Assembly: GCA_033964015.1 (NCBI GenBank)
Contig: CM066925.1
Coordinates: 9,284,204 to 9,348,203 of the forward strand
DNA from: Scolanthus callimorphus
Lineage: Eukaryota > Cnidaria > Anthozoa > Actiniaria > Edwardsiidae
Length of the DNA: 64,000 nucleotides
Reading direction: 5' to 3'
The notes beneath the pieces were generated by a model. It worked only from the letters and a program-made list of their open reading frames with translations. It did no database searches and was not told the origin of the DNA. Below, piece after piece: positions 36,416-47,531 of the stretch. Each line of letters opens with the position of its first letter. Positions within the stretch are counted from its first letter, which is position 1. Position numbers and translations under genes: made by a program.

Positions 36416-37204
36416 GCCTCACGGTACGCACGGGAAAATGGCGGGAAATCTCGACGTCGAAAATTCACTCGCATCCCTTTGCGACCTGTGATGCTATTTG
36501 GGTACCCTGTGGAATTCATACATGCGCTATTATTTGCGATCGTTTGGACGCTTTTTCCTTAGGTATGGTGCTCCGCTCGGCGGCCTTCGGCCGCAAAGGA
36601 GCTCCGCTATAAATGTTTAGATGAGAGAAAATTCATTCAGTTCAGTGTTCAGTGTTCATTCAGTTCAGTGTCAACACACTGAAGTGACTGAAGCCAATTT
36701 GACTATGAAAGCGATCGAGTCTACAAAGAGTTTCAAATGATTTGAATTAGTATAATTATCTTACTGATCGAAAATGTTTTAACTTTTAAAGCTTACTTGT
36801 TTGATTTCTTGTTCCCTTACGGCTTTCTGTCTCCTTTATTCTTGGTAAAAAGTGCAGCTCCTGTAGTGTTTTTCGTTTTGCATGTGCTTTCCACCTCTAA
36901 CATTTGACATAACTTTTCAATCGATGACAGAACTTTTAAGTCGAACTAGCCAACAGCTTCTCGTTGAAATTATCTTGTAAAGTAAATATCTGGACATTGC
37001 CTGCATACCCAGGGTAGAAATACCCGAAACTTTGGAGGAACCAGAGAGATTTTGTTTCCAAAACTTGTTGTGTTGACCACGCGAGAGTTTGAGCGTTTTG
37101 TGTTTTGTGGAGGCGCGTGTGCCCACGTTTCACAAAGCGCGCGAAAAACTGTGATACGAAAAATGTAGATAAATACATTTCCCCTGCTTTTATCGTAGCT
37201 AACT

Positions 37205-37585
37205 TCTATAGGTAAATCCATTACCCGACGAGGGAATTCCACACTAAATGTCACGCGAAAATTCGATATCGCCCGAGTCGCGCAGCGACGAAATTTAATT
37301 TCGTAGAAACTTAATTTCGTGGGCGTCCTGTGTTTTCATTAGATTCTACTTTTGCAGCCATGTAATTCCACAAAAAATCTCCCTCGATTTCAGCCAATCA
37401 GCGCGCGAGATAGAGTCATAGCATGGGATTCTATAGGATTATTCAAAGCTTCAGGAGGCTAGATTCCGCTAAGAAAATAGCACGAAAAAAGCGATATCGC
37501 ACGAGTCGCGCAGCGACGAGGGCGATATCGCCTTTTTGAGTGCTATTTTCGGCGGAATCTACCGACTGAACGCTTTGAATATACT
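37205..37585. mobile_element. Two GCGCAGCGACGAG-core hairpin elements
   Basis: 37208-37300 is a left half related to 30268-30420. 37435-37585 is a complete hairpin whose arms carry 'gcgatatcgcacgagtcgcg' and its inverse, flanked by 'ttcaaag ... ctttgaa'. Confidence 0.65.
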
Positions 37586-39665
37586 TGAATCCTATGATAT
37601 CTCGTCCTCAATTTACGACAAAAAAGAGATATCATAGGATTCTATGTAAACCATGAATGGGTTTGCTTCATAATCCACCATTTCTGATGGCTTTCAACAT
37701 GGATTTTACACAGTAACCATTTCGCATTAAGTGGTTATTGTGGAAAAACGCTTCCAAAATATAAGAAATGAATAAAATCCACAGTTTTTCCTATTTATTG
37801 TAAATGGATTTCACATACTTACCATTTTACAATTAACGTTTTTAATCGGAAAACCATGTTGGAAATATGCAGAAAACAACTTGTATTTTGCTGTGAAACC
37901 CATTCCGATATTATAACATTAACCAAGAACGTTTTTGTTGTAAAACCCATGAATGGTTTTGGTTCTCCAAACCCATTCATGGTTTTGAATGGTTTTTCCA
38001 GCAAAAACCACCATAAAAACCATTATGGTTTTTAGGAATTTTTTCCTGTGATGCCTGAGAACTATCAGAGTCTCTTGCTTGTACCACATGGAATTTCTTC
38101 AGAAACTCATCCATGGAAAACGCTGAATTTCCCAGCACACGCATGCACGGAAAGTGCTCGGAATTTACATGGATAGTCATGCGGAATCCAAACACTTCCA
38201 ATTCTTCTACCATGGAATCAAAAATTCAGCTTTTCCCAATGATGGTTCTTTAGAAATTCCATACGGTTCATACGGCTGGCTTTCTAAGTACACAGTAGAC
38301 TGCTTCAGGCCCGTAGCCAGTGATTTTTGGGGTGCTTATCTAGAAAAAGCGCATATCAAGAAAGTGCTGTCGTTTTTATGGCAAAATCAGCGCGGGCTGC
38401 CTGTGGTGTTCAAATCGCCAGGAGTGAGTCACTGATCAGTCTACGGTACATAGCCATATTTGGCAAGACCTTGTTCTGAGCCTCTATCTCATGCTGCCCA
38501 TTTTCCATGACAACGGCCGACGCTTTGATAAAATCACAGAAGCGGAGATTATTTAGAAAAATAGATCAACAACAACAGGGGCTCGTACGCTCATGTATGT
38601 TGATTTGCGAAAATAATTTTTACATGGTAATTAACTACAAGGGTCTAATTATCTCGTGCTCGTGAATTGAATTCCTGAAAACTATGTTGTGCTGTTAAAC
38701 TTTACCGTTATATCGAGACAACGATTTGCCGGACACCTACTTTGGCTTACTCAACTTCAGCATTTTTTGTACGTGTCGTCATAAAAGGAGCTAGACGCTG
38801 AAATTCAGAGCATAGCTAGACTGACTTTTTTGGTTTCGCTAAGAGAAATTTGAAAGAACAACTTGGTCGCTCTGGGAAATTGTTAGTGCATAATCAACAT
38901 GCATCGTATTTAGCATCTGCGAGTGAATGAGTTCTGTGAACTTTTGGTCTGAATATCACATGAACTAGTTTAAATCGACAGAAATTCATATTAGCTATTT
39001 GTTATATATTGCTTGGGTACTATGTTACATGTGTGATATTATCATAACTCCACAAATATGACGAAATATTATTCAAAATAAGAAAGACATTCTGAACCGC
39101 AAAATTCATGCTCGCGCCAAAATCCGATTTTTGTACACCTTGTCATAAACGCGCAACATAAACATCGTACGTCCCATGCGAATCTCCTATTATTGAACTA
39201 TTCGTATACGAGATGGGAACTCATGAAGGTTTCGCGTTTTGAAATAAAGAGCAATATTCTAAACCACGTCGTTTTGTAGCTGGAATCGTTTTGTTGTGTG
39301 TGCGAACGGTGGTGCACATTTCACAGGCACGGATGAAACATTTCGAACATTCCGGCATGCATGCTGCAAAAACAACGCTAAACCATGCATAACTCTTTTA
39401 GTTTTTCCTTTGTTTCAAATAAAGTAAACAGATAATTTGTAAAAAGGGGTTAAAATTGATTTTGTCTAACCCAACCCGCCCAAATATAAGTTTTAGAATA
39501 AATGATTCACTAGGAATAATATTATTACGCTGCATGTTTCATTATGCAAATTAAGTAAGAATAATTAATTTAAAGTCAAACATCGCCGTCTTCGTACACT
39601 GCTTTAAAACGGCCACCGGCGTCATGAGGAAACGCAAAGCCGATGTTCCTCCTTCACCGCCCATC

Positions 39666-39782
39666 CTAGCGCTTCAAAATAGATGCAAAGCATGTTGTGT
39701 CTGGGAGGCGACCGCCGACTACATAGTACTGCAGACGACCATCATGTGTTGGGATCTCTGAGGCTATGACAAGGCACTGTTC
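39666..39782 (-). CDS. Candidate terminal exon, family unknown
   Basis: The acceptor TTCTCCTACAG (39783 upwards) opens a 38-codon frame, EQCLVIASEIPTHDGRLQYY..., ending KR and TAG at 39666-39668. The balanced codon use and amino-acid composition look like genuine coding sequence in an otherwise AT-rich interval. No upstream partner exon was found within the window and no family is recognised. Confidence 0.4.
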   Translation of the reverse strand, partial: EQCLVIASEIPTHDGRLQYYVVGGRLPDTTCFASILKR

Positions 39783-40609
39783 CTGTAGGAGAACCAGAAC
39801 AATTCAATCAATACATCCGTAGGCTACCCAGGCTACTGATTTGTGAGAAGAATTAACGGCAAAATACAGAGAATGTATGGACATGTAAATCACGAGAAAA
39901 ATATACGATGGAAATTTTAAAATCACGAATAAAAACTGTTCTACAATAATATCTAGTTGTACTTCTCTAGAAATCTGCGAAAATTATGGGGCTTTGAGCC
40001 CTTTTACTGTTCGCTCGCTCCCTATACAATAAAATTCAACTGGTTGAAAAAAAGCCACCAAGATGGGTTCGACTTCAGAATACATCCTACAATGCCCGGC
40101 AAATGGAATGAGAGTTGATAGAGTACATGCGAGTATGCGATCAAACGTGAGCTCATCACAGTTTGATTAAGATGAAATTGCCCAGCATATGTAATTTCAC
40201 TGGGTAGATGAGTCTATTTAATGTGATAGTTCCATTGATCATCCGAAAATTAAGTGCAAGACAAGGTTAACACTCTTGAGTCTCCGCAAAATGTGCATGA
40301 GTTGGCATCTTAATTGCTGCCCTTATTTTTATTTTATTTTTTGTAAAACCCTAGATCCAGCCCTTACATCTAAGAATGACTTCTATAGATGAGCAGCTCA
40401 TTTTATATGTGGCACAAAGTAAGAACAGAAACAACGAAAATGTTTTACACGGCAAGATTTTAGATCACAAAGCTTAGAAAACAAAACGAGTGAAATTTAG
40501 AAAACAAATGTCATGCCTTCGACGCCCTTGTTCGATGAAACCTCTGTTTTGATGTGTTTTCAAGTCCGTTAAAACATTGTACACAAGTAGCAAAAAGTAT
40601 TCAGCAGAG

Positions 40610-41045
40610 TACAGTAAAAACCCGCATAAAAGAACAGGTGTTTTGGGGATTCAGGCTGATTTTGTTCTTATACATTGGGTGTTTTCTGCAAAATCAGCCA
40701 GAAAATGTTCTTAAAATTGTTTCTTAACATCAAATACTGCATTCACTACCAACAGTCAAATAAAGAATATGATTGGCCGAAAAAATTAAGCTGCATGGCT
40801 AAATGCACCCTGGAAATCCCCATACAGTACCTGCTGTAGAAATCTGTGTGCAATGGTCTATTGATCTACTGTACTCTACCACAGTAGGTTACTGTCCTCA
40901 AATCTAACTAGCAGCCATCTTTTTATACAAGAACAATTTTCATTTTTCAGGCTGCATGTGTTCTTATGTATAAGGTACCTTTTCGGCCAAATTTCAGCCT
41001 GAGTGTTCTTAATCCACTTGTTCTTTTATGCGGGTTTTTACTGTA
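40610..41045. mobile_element. MITE with TACAGTAAAAACCCGCATAA ends
   Basis: Inverted ends TACAGTAAAAACCCGCATAA then 'aagaaca', 436 bp. TA at both borders; the 9-mer TATTCAGCA lies at both flanks (40599-40607, 41044-41052). Tc1/mariner-like ends are suggested but no transposase is present. Confidence 0.75.
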
Positions 41046-41739
41046 TTCAGCACTAATTAGTAAACAAATAGCTAACTGCAAGCCTCGCGAAAGAGTACAA
41101 GAAGAGCATGAACCTGAGGTAGTGGCTATGACGTGTCGTGAATACTTCAAATCCCGAGAAATATTAATGGAAGGAGAAAAATGCATAAGGTCGATCGCCT
41201 ACATATCGAAGTACTAAGACCCTTAATGTAAATGGCTTACCTGATTTGGAGATCGGTGAAGAAACCCTCGGATAAAAACAGCTCTTTTCCTTCAGCTCTC
41301 GAACGTCTTGTTGTGTATGGAATTGGCGCCAATGCCGAAATTCGACACCGAAGTCACTTCGACTGCGATTTGTTCCGAAATTATGAATATAATCGAAAAC
41401 AGAACCAGTTAAGGCTTGCCTCTTAACATCACTTTCAGGTTAGTAGTCAGATAAGTTGACCAGTTGTTGCAATCTGACAATGAATTAGGCGCAAGAAAGT
41501 TGGAAAATGGAAAGCTTCTGCTTCAAAGATGGCGCTGCATGAGATAGAGGCTCAGAACAAGGTATTGTTCTGAGCATGGCCAAGTACCGTAGACTGAAGT
41601 GTGACTGGTGGGACCATTGTGACCAATGCCCGTGCAAAGGATAAGCAAACACGAAATATTTTTCGTCACTCATCGGAAAAGCAATCAGATCTGTCAGTAA
41701 TCGCAACAGATCATCAGATTTAGCTAAATCATTTCCGCC

Positions 41740-41955
41740 TCCACAGAAACCACAGGACCGTTTCTTGCGATAAGTTGCCTGGGGCTCGAAAAGCCTCCCC
41801 CTCCCCAACCCCCTAGTCAGAATAGGGTTAAAGTTTGCAGTTTGGATAACGCGAATATAATCCAGAGCATCTAATATAATCGCTGCAATATTCAGAACAG
41901 TTCTATCCAATAACTCCCGGACTGTTTGGAGCAGTTTAAAAACATGAGTGTGTGT
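41740..41955 (-). pseudogene. Remnant of ShKT exon end and EGF-unit intron
   Basis: Minus-strand codons around SCGFCGG (about 41740-41768) resemble the ShKT exon end at 27395, but the rest of the exon is missing. 41830-41955 is the intron segment found between EGF exons in the 25.9-26.4 kb block, and is cut by the hAT-like insertion at 41956. Confidence 0.5.
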
Positions 41956-43506
41956 CAGGGGCAAATTAGATGGCGCGTGATACTAGATATGGTAACGCGT
42001 CACATCGAATTGGTTTATCAATCTATTTTTATAAACTTAATCCCGCGAAATTCCGCATCAATCAGCCAAGGAGCACCCGGGAACAACTAGCCAATGAGAA
42101 TGCAGCACTTTCTCGGCCCTTCGCGCGACCTTCGCGCCTTTTCAAAGTTTGCGAAGGGAGATGAAATCCACTCTATTTTGAGCTAGTTTTAACAAAGATT
42201 TCGACTTAAATGTAGACGAGAATCCAGCTAGTCATCTGAATCGAATGATCTTAGCGACCATGAAGGCGAATGAGATGGATGGAATGGAAGAGAATCTGGC
42301 AGATTTGAAGACTGTTTGAAAGAAAAGTAGCTTAGTACGAGCAGGCGGCAAACATTACGACCAAATTCACGACAACACAAGAAAATAGAGGATATCACAA
42401 CAAATCAACAAACTTGAAGGGAGAAGAAGTTACACCGTAATATAGAGCTCATAAGCTCTTCTGAAAGAACTGAACAAGCGGGAAAATCTCCCCTGCAAGA
42501 TTCTCCCCGGGTTGTTGCCGTTGGATTACTGGTAATCGCTAAAATCATTTTTTATTCAGATGACTCGCTTCATTGAAACAAAACATAAACTAAAGCATAT
42601 CAGAAGATTCTCCTACGCTTGTTGGTTTCCATTGGAGTTCAAATAAGATCTCATTGCCATGAATCATCCAGTTTAATTCTCACTATCTGCATAAATTTAC
42701 GAGCAAATTATTATTTTTCTGTCTATGACAGCCTTCGCGTAAGCCTTTCTCTTCTGTGACATTTTTGTGACAGCCTTTTCTTATTTCAGAAAGACAGACT
42801 GCGAAAGACTGATCAGTTTTGCATGGAAGTCCAGGGTTTCTAGTTTCTCTCTGCACCTGCGCTGAGCATTGAAAGTTTTTCTTCTCTGCAGTTTTCTCGC
42901 TTCTTCGTCCGCCGGTTTGTTTTGGGAGTGTGTTGTTGTTCAAGTAAAACGCTGCTTTTTTACCCTAGAAAATGTCGTTTTCTGTTTTTCTCTTTTAGGG
43001 ATACATTATCATTGTTATATGTGTTTCAAGTTACAGATGTCAGAAGTCAATGCTATAGTAAACAAAATCAGGGCGTAGCCAGGGCGGGTTCCAGGGGTTC
43101 CGGAACCCTCCCTCTCCCGCAGCGGAACCCCTCCTCGTCTCTGTTCTGGACCGACTTACTACTAAAATTGTAAATATTTAATAGACAACAAATAAAAGCT
43201 CCAATAAAATGTAGCAAATTTCTTCAAACGCTAGTTTTTCCCCGAGATCTATGTGGAGTTTTTTATTATTTGAATTTTGGAACCCCCCTTCTCATAAGTG
43301 CTGGCTACGCCCCTGAAAATACAAAAAGTTGTAGATCACAACCGCCGCCATCTTTGGGTATTTTTCAGGCGGACGTCGGAGAAAACAGATCCCGTTCCCC
43401 GCGGGATTTGAATCCCACGGGTTTTAATCTAAAAAAAGATTGATAAACCATTTCGATGTGACACATTACAGTATCGAAGAGTCACGCCCCATCTAATTTG
43501 CCCCTG
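41956..43506. mobile_element. hAT-like non-autonomous transposon, 1551 bp
   Basis: Inverted ends of about 75 bp start CAGGGGCAAATTAGATGG and continue through 'gtcacatcga' and 'ggtttatcaatct'. An 8-bp direct repeat GTGTGTGT flanks it (41948-41955, 43507-43514). A related EGF unit at 26041-26070 shows the site without the insertion. CAGGGGC ends and 8-bp duplications fit hAT. No transposase; the longest inner frame is below 90 codons. Confidence 0.88.
43069..43315. mobile_element. Nested MITE inside the hAT-like element
   Basis: Ends CAGGGCGTAGCCAGG and the inverse of CAGGGGCGTAGCCAGC; AAAAT borders both sides. 247 bp, interior rich in 'ggaaccc'. Confidence 0.7.
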
Positions 43507-43537
43507 GTGTGTGTCGAGTTTGTCTAGTTGTACTCAC

Positions 43538-43654
43538 TTTCACACCTGTCTCCAGTATACTCAGTATTACAGCTGCATGTATACCCGGCATTGTTGGCTT
43601 GGTTGGCACATGTCCCCCCGTTCTGACATGGGTTAGAATTACACGGTGCAGGAA
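43538..43654 (-). CDS. EGF-like domain exon (intact)
   Basis: The exon is 117 nt, phase 1 at both ends. Acceptor CCGTTTCAG lies at 43655-43663 and donor GTGAGT at 43532-43537. It encodes one EGF module with six cysteines in standard spacing (CNSNPCQNGGTC, then GYTCSCNTEYTGDRCE). EGF modules mediate extracellular protein contacts. Four or more decayed relatives occur (24633, 25786, 26080, 26448, 43905), each with the same flanking intron, so the exon-intron unit of about 375 bp has been duplicated. Just downstream the gene is broken by the hAT-like insertion at 41956-43506, though this lies in an intron. Whether any transcript is made is unknown. Confidence 0.7.
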
Positions 43655-43904
43655 CTGAAACGGAGGAGGACATCGTTGTCTCGATATTAGAAAAGTTGAT
43701 ATATTTATTAGAGAGTGATTCCAAGAGATTCTGACGTCAGGAATGCAGATCTCAAGTAAAATCAAAGGTTTGCAGTTTGGATAACGCGAATATATCCAAG
43801 AGCATCTAATCACTGCAATATTCAGAACAGTTCTATCCAATAAGGCCCGGACTGTTTGCAGCAGTTTAAAAACGTATGCGTCTACTGTCAAAGTTGTACT
43901 CACT

Positions 43905-44049
43905 TTCACACCTGTCTCCAGTATACCCATTATTACAGCTATGTATACCCGACCTTGTTTTCAGCTGCATGTATACCCGGCATTGTTTCGAGCTGCATGT
44001 ATACATTTGCCATTGTTCTGACATGGTTTTAAGTAACACGGTGGAGGAA
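43905..44049 (-). pseudogene. Decayed EGF exon with internal duplication
   Basis: Donor GTGAGT (43899-43904) and acceptor remnants persist. The exon has grown to 145 bp through a ~28-bp internal duplication of 'agctgcatgtataccc' and no longer encodes the six-cysteine pattern. Confidence 0.6.
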
Positions 44050-44329
44050 CTGACACTGAGGAGGACTTATGAAGTCCAGATTTCAGATTTTAAGTATAAA
44101 AGTGAATGTTTGCTATTTGTATAACGCGAACCGAAAGACTCTTGTCGCTTCACAATTGAGGGTACCTTTTCTCATCCATTAAACGGAGAATTTCACGATA
44201 CGCGCATGCTCCAGGAGCGAGTCACTGATTTATCAAATCGTCACCCAAAGGCATGTTTAACTATTTAACACGACCAATCACAGAGTGGCAGAAGGCGAAA
44301 GACATGCATTGCATACTATGCTAGAAAAC

Positions 44330-44440
44330 AAGCATTTTAGTTCAGACACTAAAGGTAATCGATGAAGGTATCTACTCGTCCTTCTTCCGTTTCAGCTCGG
44401 GTAGCGATGAGCAAATTAGCCGCGAAATCGATCGCTCGGG
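44330..44440. repeat. Block repeat shared with 25490-25595 and 26840-26945
   Basis: 'aaaggcaatcgatgaagg ... tactcgtcc ... gtttcagctcggtagcgatg' is common to three places, each on the upstream (minus-strand) side of EGF exons. It marks segmental duplication of the EGF locus and may contain its promoter. Confidence 0.6.
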
Positions 44441-45384
44441 AGATTTTCCCATACATTTACTGTTGCTGGAAAAAATTTGAAAAGTTCTCGTCACATTTTT
44501 TTTACTATCTGCCCCCCTTCCCCCTTTCTGAAATTGGACCCGCCACTGCACTCATTGCCCCTGCACTCAATGCCCCTGCAATGTGCAGTTCAGCTCAAAA
44601 TGTGATTGGTGTAGTCTAGGAGCAGCTACCGGAAAAAAATCGCGTCGTAGCACCCAACGCGCAGACCGAGGAAAATAACATAGAAAGATAGGTACATGGC
44701 TAAGGTTCAATTTGATCCATATCGCCAGATTGGCTTGTGGGACAACACCCCGATATTTGGCATTTTGTTCCCCTGCTGCTCACATGTCCTTTGTAAAACA
44801 TAGCGAACTTATACGCATCTAAATCCCTCATTCAAGGATCAAATGTATCCAAAACTTCCCATCATTGTACGAAATCACACACTTTAAATTCCTAGCTGTA
44901 AATCTGCCCTTAATTCCCAATCTAACGTCAGAAACAGAAATTAGAAGTTAGCAGCCATGTTAGTTCTTTGTTATTCAAATGAGTTGTGTCTCCTCTCCTG
45001 AAGACATAAATATAGGCTGTAGCGCTACAAGTACAGCGTGCCTAAATGTGTGCGTTGGCAAAATATATCCCTTCAATGCATTGAACACTTATGTGGACAT
45101 TTTAATGATTTCGTATGTTTTCTGTATCTCTGCTGGCATAAACAAAACATTATAGGTTTATTTGAAAATACCAAAAAACATTTTCTTTATTTGAAATTAC
45201 CCAGCGAAATGATTCAGACAACGTCGGTGAAGAGATACAAGACCATTAAACCAATATACTTTAGGCCGGGAAAGCTGTACAGTCTATGTCTTTCTTGACT
45301 TCAGTCGTCAGGAACTCATGAATAACAAAGGAACTTCATGAATAACCAAAGGATTCAAAATGGCCGCCGTTACAGATATAGAGG

Positions 45385-45715
45385 ATATTACATGGCCGCG
45401 CGGAGATACGAATTTTATCTTCGAGTGTTGAAAATTTATCTCACGAGTGAGCGCAGCGAACGAGTGAGATAATTTTTAACACGAGAAGATAAAATTCGTA
45501 TCTCCAAGCGGTCATGTAATGTTCTGTTTATTATATAAACATCAATGAAATACCAAATTCAATTTTATTTGAGTTAAGCTTAAAAATCGAGCATTTAGCA
45601 AAGGCAAGTGTGATATTTTCACATGTGAAAATAACATGATATTTTCACGTGTGAAGATATCAAGTTTTCGCGCGGGAGATCACCTGGTATTTCATTGGTG
45701 TTTATATAATAAATC
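45385..45715. mobile_element. Compound hairpin MITE
   Basis: 45393-45512 folds back almost completely around 'cgagtgagcgcagcgaacga' ('gagatacgaattttatcttc' in both arms). A second inverted pair ('ttatataaacatcaatgaaa' at 45531, inverse ending at about 45712) encloses 45530-45715. Confidence 0.7.
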
Positions 45716-46245
45716 TTTTTAACCTTCACTTTTACAGGACGTACGGAAGTTACGGCACAATTTTATATCTAACCATTTCAAACGCATTTACTTCTACAAG
45801 TATGCTGAGTTTGATTTGTTTCTCGGTAAGATTTTGAAATTTTACAGGCTTTCAATTAGTTTAGAATTTTACAAAGAACATGTGAGCATCTTGTTACAAA
45901 AGTGCCCGAAATCGAAATGTTGTCCCATCGGTTCATTCTTAACATCCGGTCTAAATCAAATCTTATACACATACCTATCATCCTATGCTACTTTCCCGTG
46001 TCTGCGCGAAGGGTGCTACGAAAACCACTTTCTAGGCCTCTTTTCAAGATCTGATCCTAGACTAGTGGGACCACTGGCGACCAATGCCCGTGCAAAGGAT
46101 AAGCAAACACAAAATATTTTTCCTCACTCATCGCCAGTAATCGCAACAGATCATCAGATTTAGCAAACTCGCCGTCATTCCCCGCCTCCACAAAACCACA
46201 TGACAAAACCACATGTTGTGGCGATAAGTTGTCTGGGATTCGGAA

Positions 46246-46276
46246 AACCTCCCCCCCCCCCCCCCCCCCCCCCCCC
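46246..46276. repeat. Poly-C run
   Basis: About 30 C residues; creates long spurious frames on both strands (proline or glycine runs). Confidence 0.9.
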
Positions 46277-46404
46277 AGTCAGAAAACACAGCGGGCCTAT
46301 ACGCGCGCCGAAGCGGCACGTTCGCCGACTTGAGTCGCGGTTGTATATTTCTGTGATAGTAGCAAGATGGCGGCGCGTTCGAACACGGAGCAGTGCAAAT
46401 GAAG

Positions 46405-46481
46405 GTAAACTCCTTTCATTACTCAAATGCCCCTCTCATTGTCTCAGCGAGAATAAGTTATGGGAAAGGTCAATTTTGACC
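46405..46481 (-). repeat. Split direct repeat B2 (3' terminus)
   Basis: 77 bp starting (plus strand) GTAAACTCCTTTCATTACTC; differs from B1 at one position (cccctctc versus cctctctc). Its outer edge is the retroelement's 3' end. Confidence 0.85.
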
Positions 46482-46570
46482 GAGACAGCGAGAGGAGCAA
46501 AGAAACGAACAAGGAAGCGCCAGCGCATGCGCGATGTGAAGACGTACGTCGCCGAAGGGGAGGAGGGTGG

Positions 46571-46763
46571 GCAAAATTCATTCCCAACACCCGCGTCCCG
46601 ACGTTGGTTTTTGAAAAGACCACGATATTATGAAATCTACTGCTTAAATAACCCTGAGAGTGTGATAACTTACGTAAGACATTACCAGGAAGGAATGCAA
46701 GGAGTAACACGGGATAACATTCTCGTGTAGCGCAATTACGAGGGAATTTCAGTAATGAAAATA
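46571..46763 (-). repeat. Split direct repeat A2
   Basis: Shares 'acccgcgtcccgacgttggt' and 'aattacgagggaatttcagt' with A1 at the far end. It has about 30 bp ('gagagtgtgataacttacgt' region) that A1 lacks, and is contiguous with B1 at 46764. Confidence 0.85.
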
Positions 46764-46840
46764 GTAAACTCCTTTCATTACTCAAATGCCTCTCTCATTG
46801 TCTCAGCGAGAATAAGTTATGGGAAAGGTCAATTTTGACC
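46764..46840 (-). repeat. Split direct repeat B1
   Basis: Internal copy of B2, joined directly to A2. Divergence from B2 begins exactly after 'gtcaattttgacc' in both copies. Confidence 0.85.
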
Positions 46841-47023
46841 TCGCACGATCGATACACTGCGAGCCGAGGCGTGGCGCTGGACAAAAACCAGTGGAGAAAA
46901 CACAGCGGAATCCACAATAATTCTTTATTCTCCCAAAACTCAGAGGAAGGGTCAAAGGGTCAGGGTCAAATAAATATAATACAAAATACACTAGAATATA
47001 TCATAATGTATCACAGGAATTGG

Positions 47024-47511
47024 TTACGGAAAGGCAGCAGATAACGTTTTAAGATTATTGAATGTTTTAAAACGTTCAACAGCCTCAGAGGCCGAGGGGG
47101 TAGCAAGTACTGAATAAACAGAGCCCGTTGCCAAAACATTAGCTACCCGAGCGGCGCTCATGACTTTGTCAGTACGAGAATAATGTTCACCATAGAGAGG
47201 GATTTCCATCCGATGTGTTTTGCAATTTCCTCAGTTGGGACTCCTAAAAGTGACAAAGTAATTGAGCACCCGCTTCGGAGGCTGTGAACAGTCTCACCAG
47301 AATACAAACCCGCGTCTTTGGGGTGTAACAAAAGCCTATTGGCTATTGCGGAGCCCGTAAAAGGGTTGGGAGAGACATCGCGGTTATTATAAAGAGTTCT
47401 AAACAATAACCCGTCCCTAAGATTAATAGACATACAATCACACAATTTAACATAAAGCTTTAGATAACGAACTGGGCAAACATAAGGATTAATATTCTCC
47501 GAAACCATCAC
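47024..47511 (-). pseudogene. Tyrosine recombinase, catalytic C-terminal part
   Basis: The minus strand contains HSLRSGCSITLSLLG, the box II His-x-x-Arg, followed by HIGWKS. A one-base shift near 47190 separates this frame from the next (47209-47024), which carries EHYSRTDKVM with the expected nucleophilic Tyr. Residues before box II (CPVRYLKLYVKLCD) match Ngaro-type recombinases. The segment normally joining this to the N-terminal part, where box I Arg should lie, is missing and satellite DNA occupies its place. Confidence 0.75.
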
Positions 47512-47531
47512 CCCTCAGGGATTTACCTATC

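Larger units (their letters stand above)
28361..38050. mobile_element. CACTA/EnSpm-like non-autonomous DNA transposon, 9.69 kb
   Basis: The left terminus CACAGGGAAAAAATCC and the right terminus (inverse of CACAGGAAAAAATTCC) are inverted repeats of about 38 bp that continue through 'aaaaaccataatggttttt'. A 3-bp duplication ATG (28358-28360, 38051-38053) flanks it and is confirmed by the reconstituted end of the element it landed in. CACAG ends, 3-bp duplications and subterminal motif repeats are typical of the CACTA superfamily. No transposase frame is visible; the longest interior frame is below 110 codons. The interior carries a minisatellite, a SINE, MITEs, a hAT-like insertion and a LINE tail. 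The superfamily assignment is inference. Confidence 0.8.
38428..41605. mobile_element. Possible 3.2-kb element with inverted ends
   Basis: 38434-38493 ('cagtctacggtac', 'ccttgttctgagcctctatc', 'tcatgc') recurs in inverse at 41529-41600, with a ~12-bp internal duplication of 'ttgttctgag' at the right. The interior has no transposase. Extent and class are tentative. Confidence 0.4.

Noticed and set aside
41485..41964. 159-residue minus-strand frame
   Set aside because: Crosses an ShKT exon remnant, an intron and the edge of the hAT-like element; only the remnant is meaningful.
46200..46730. 176-residue plus-strand frame
   Set aside because: Runs through a poly-C tract and the split direct repeats of the retroelement; no domain.
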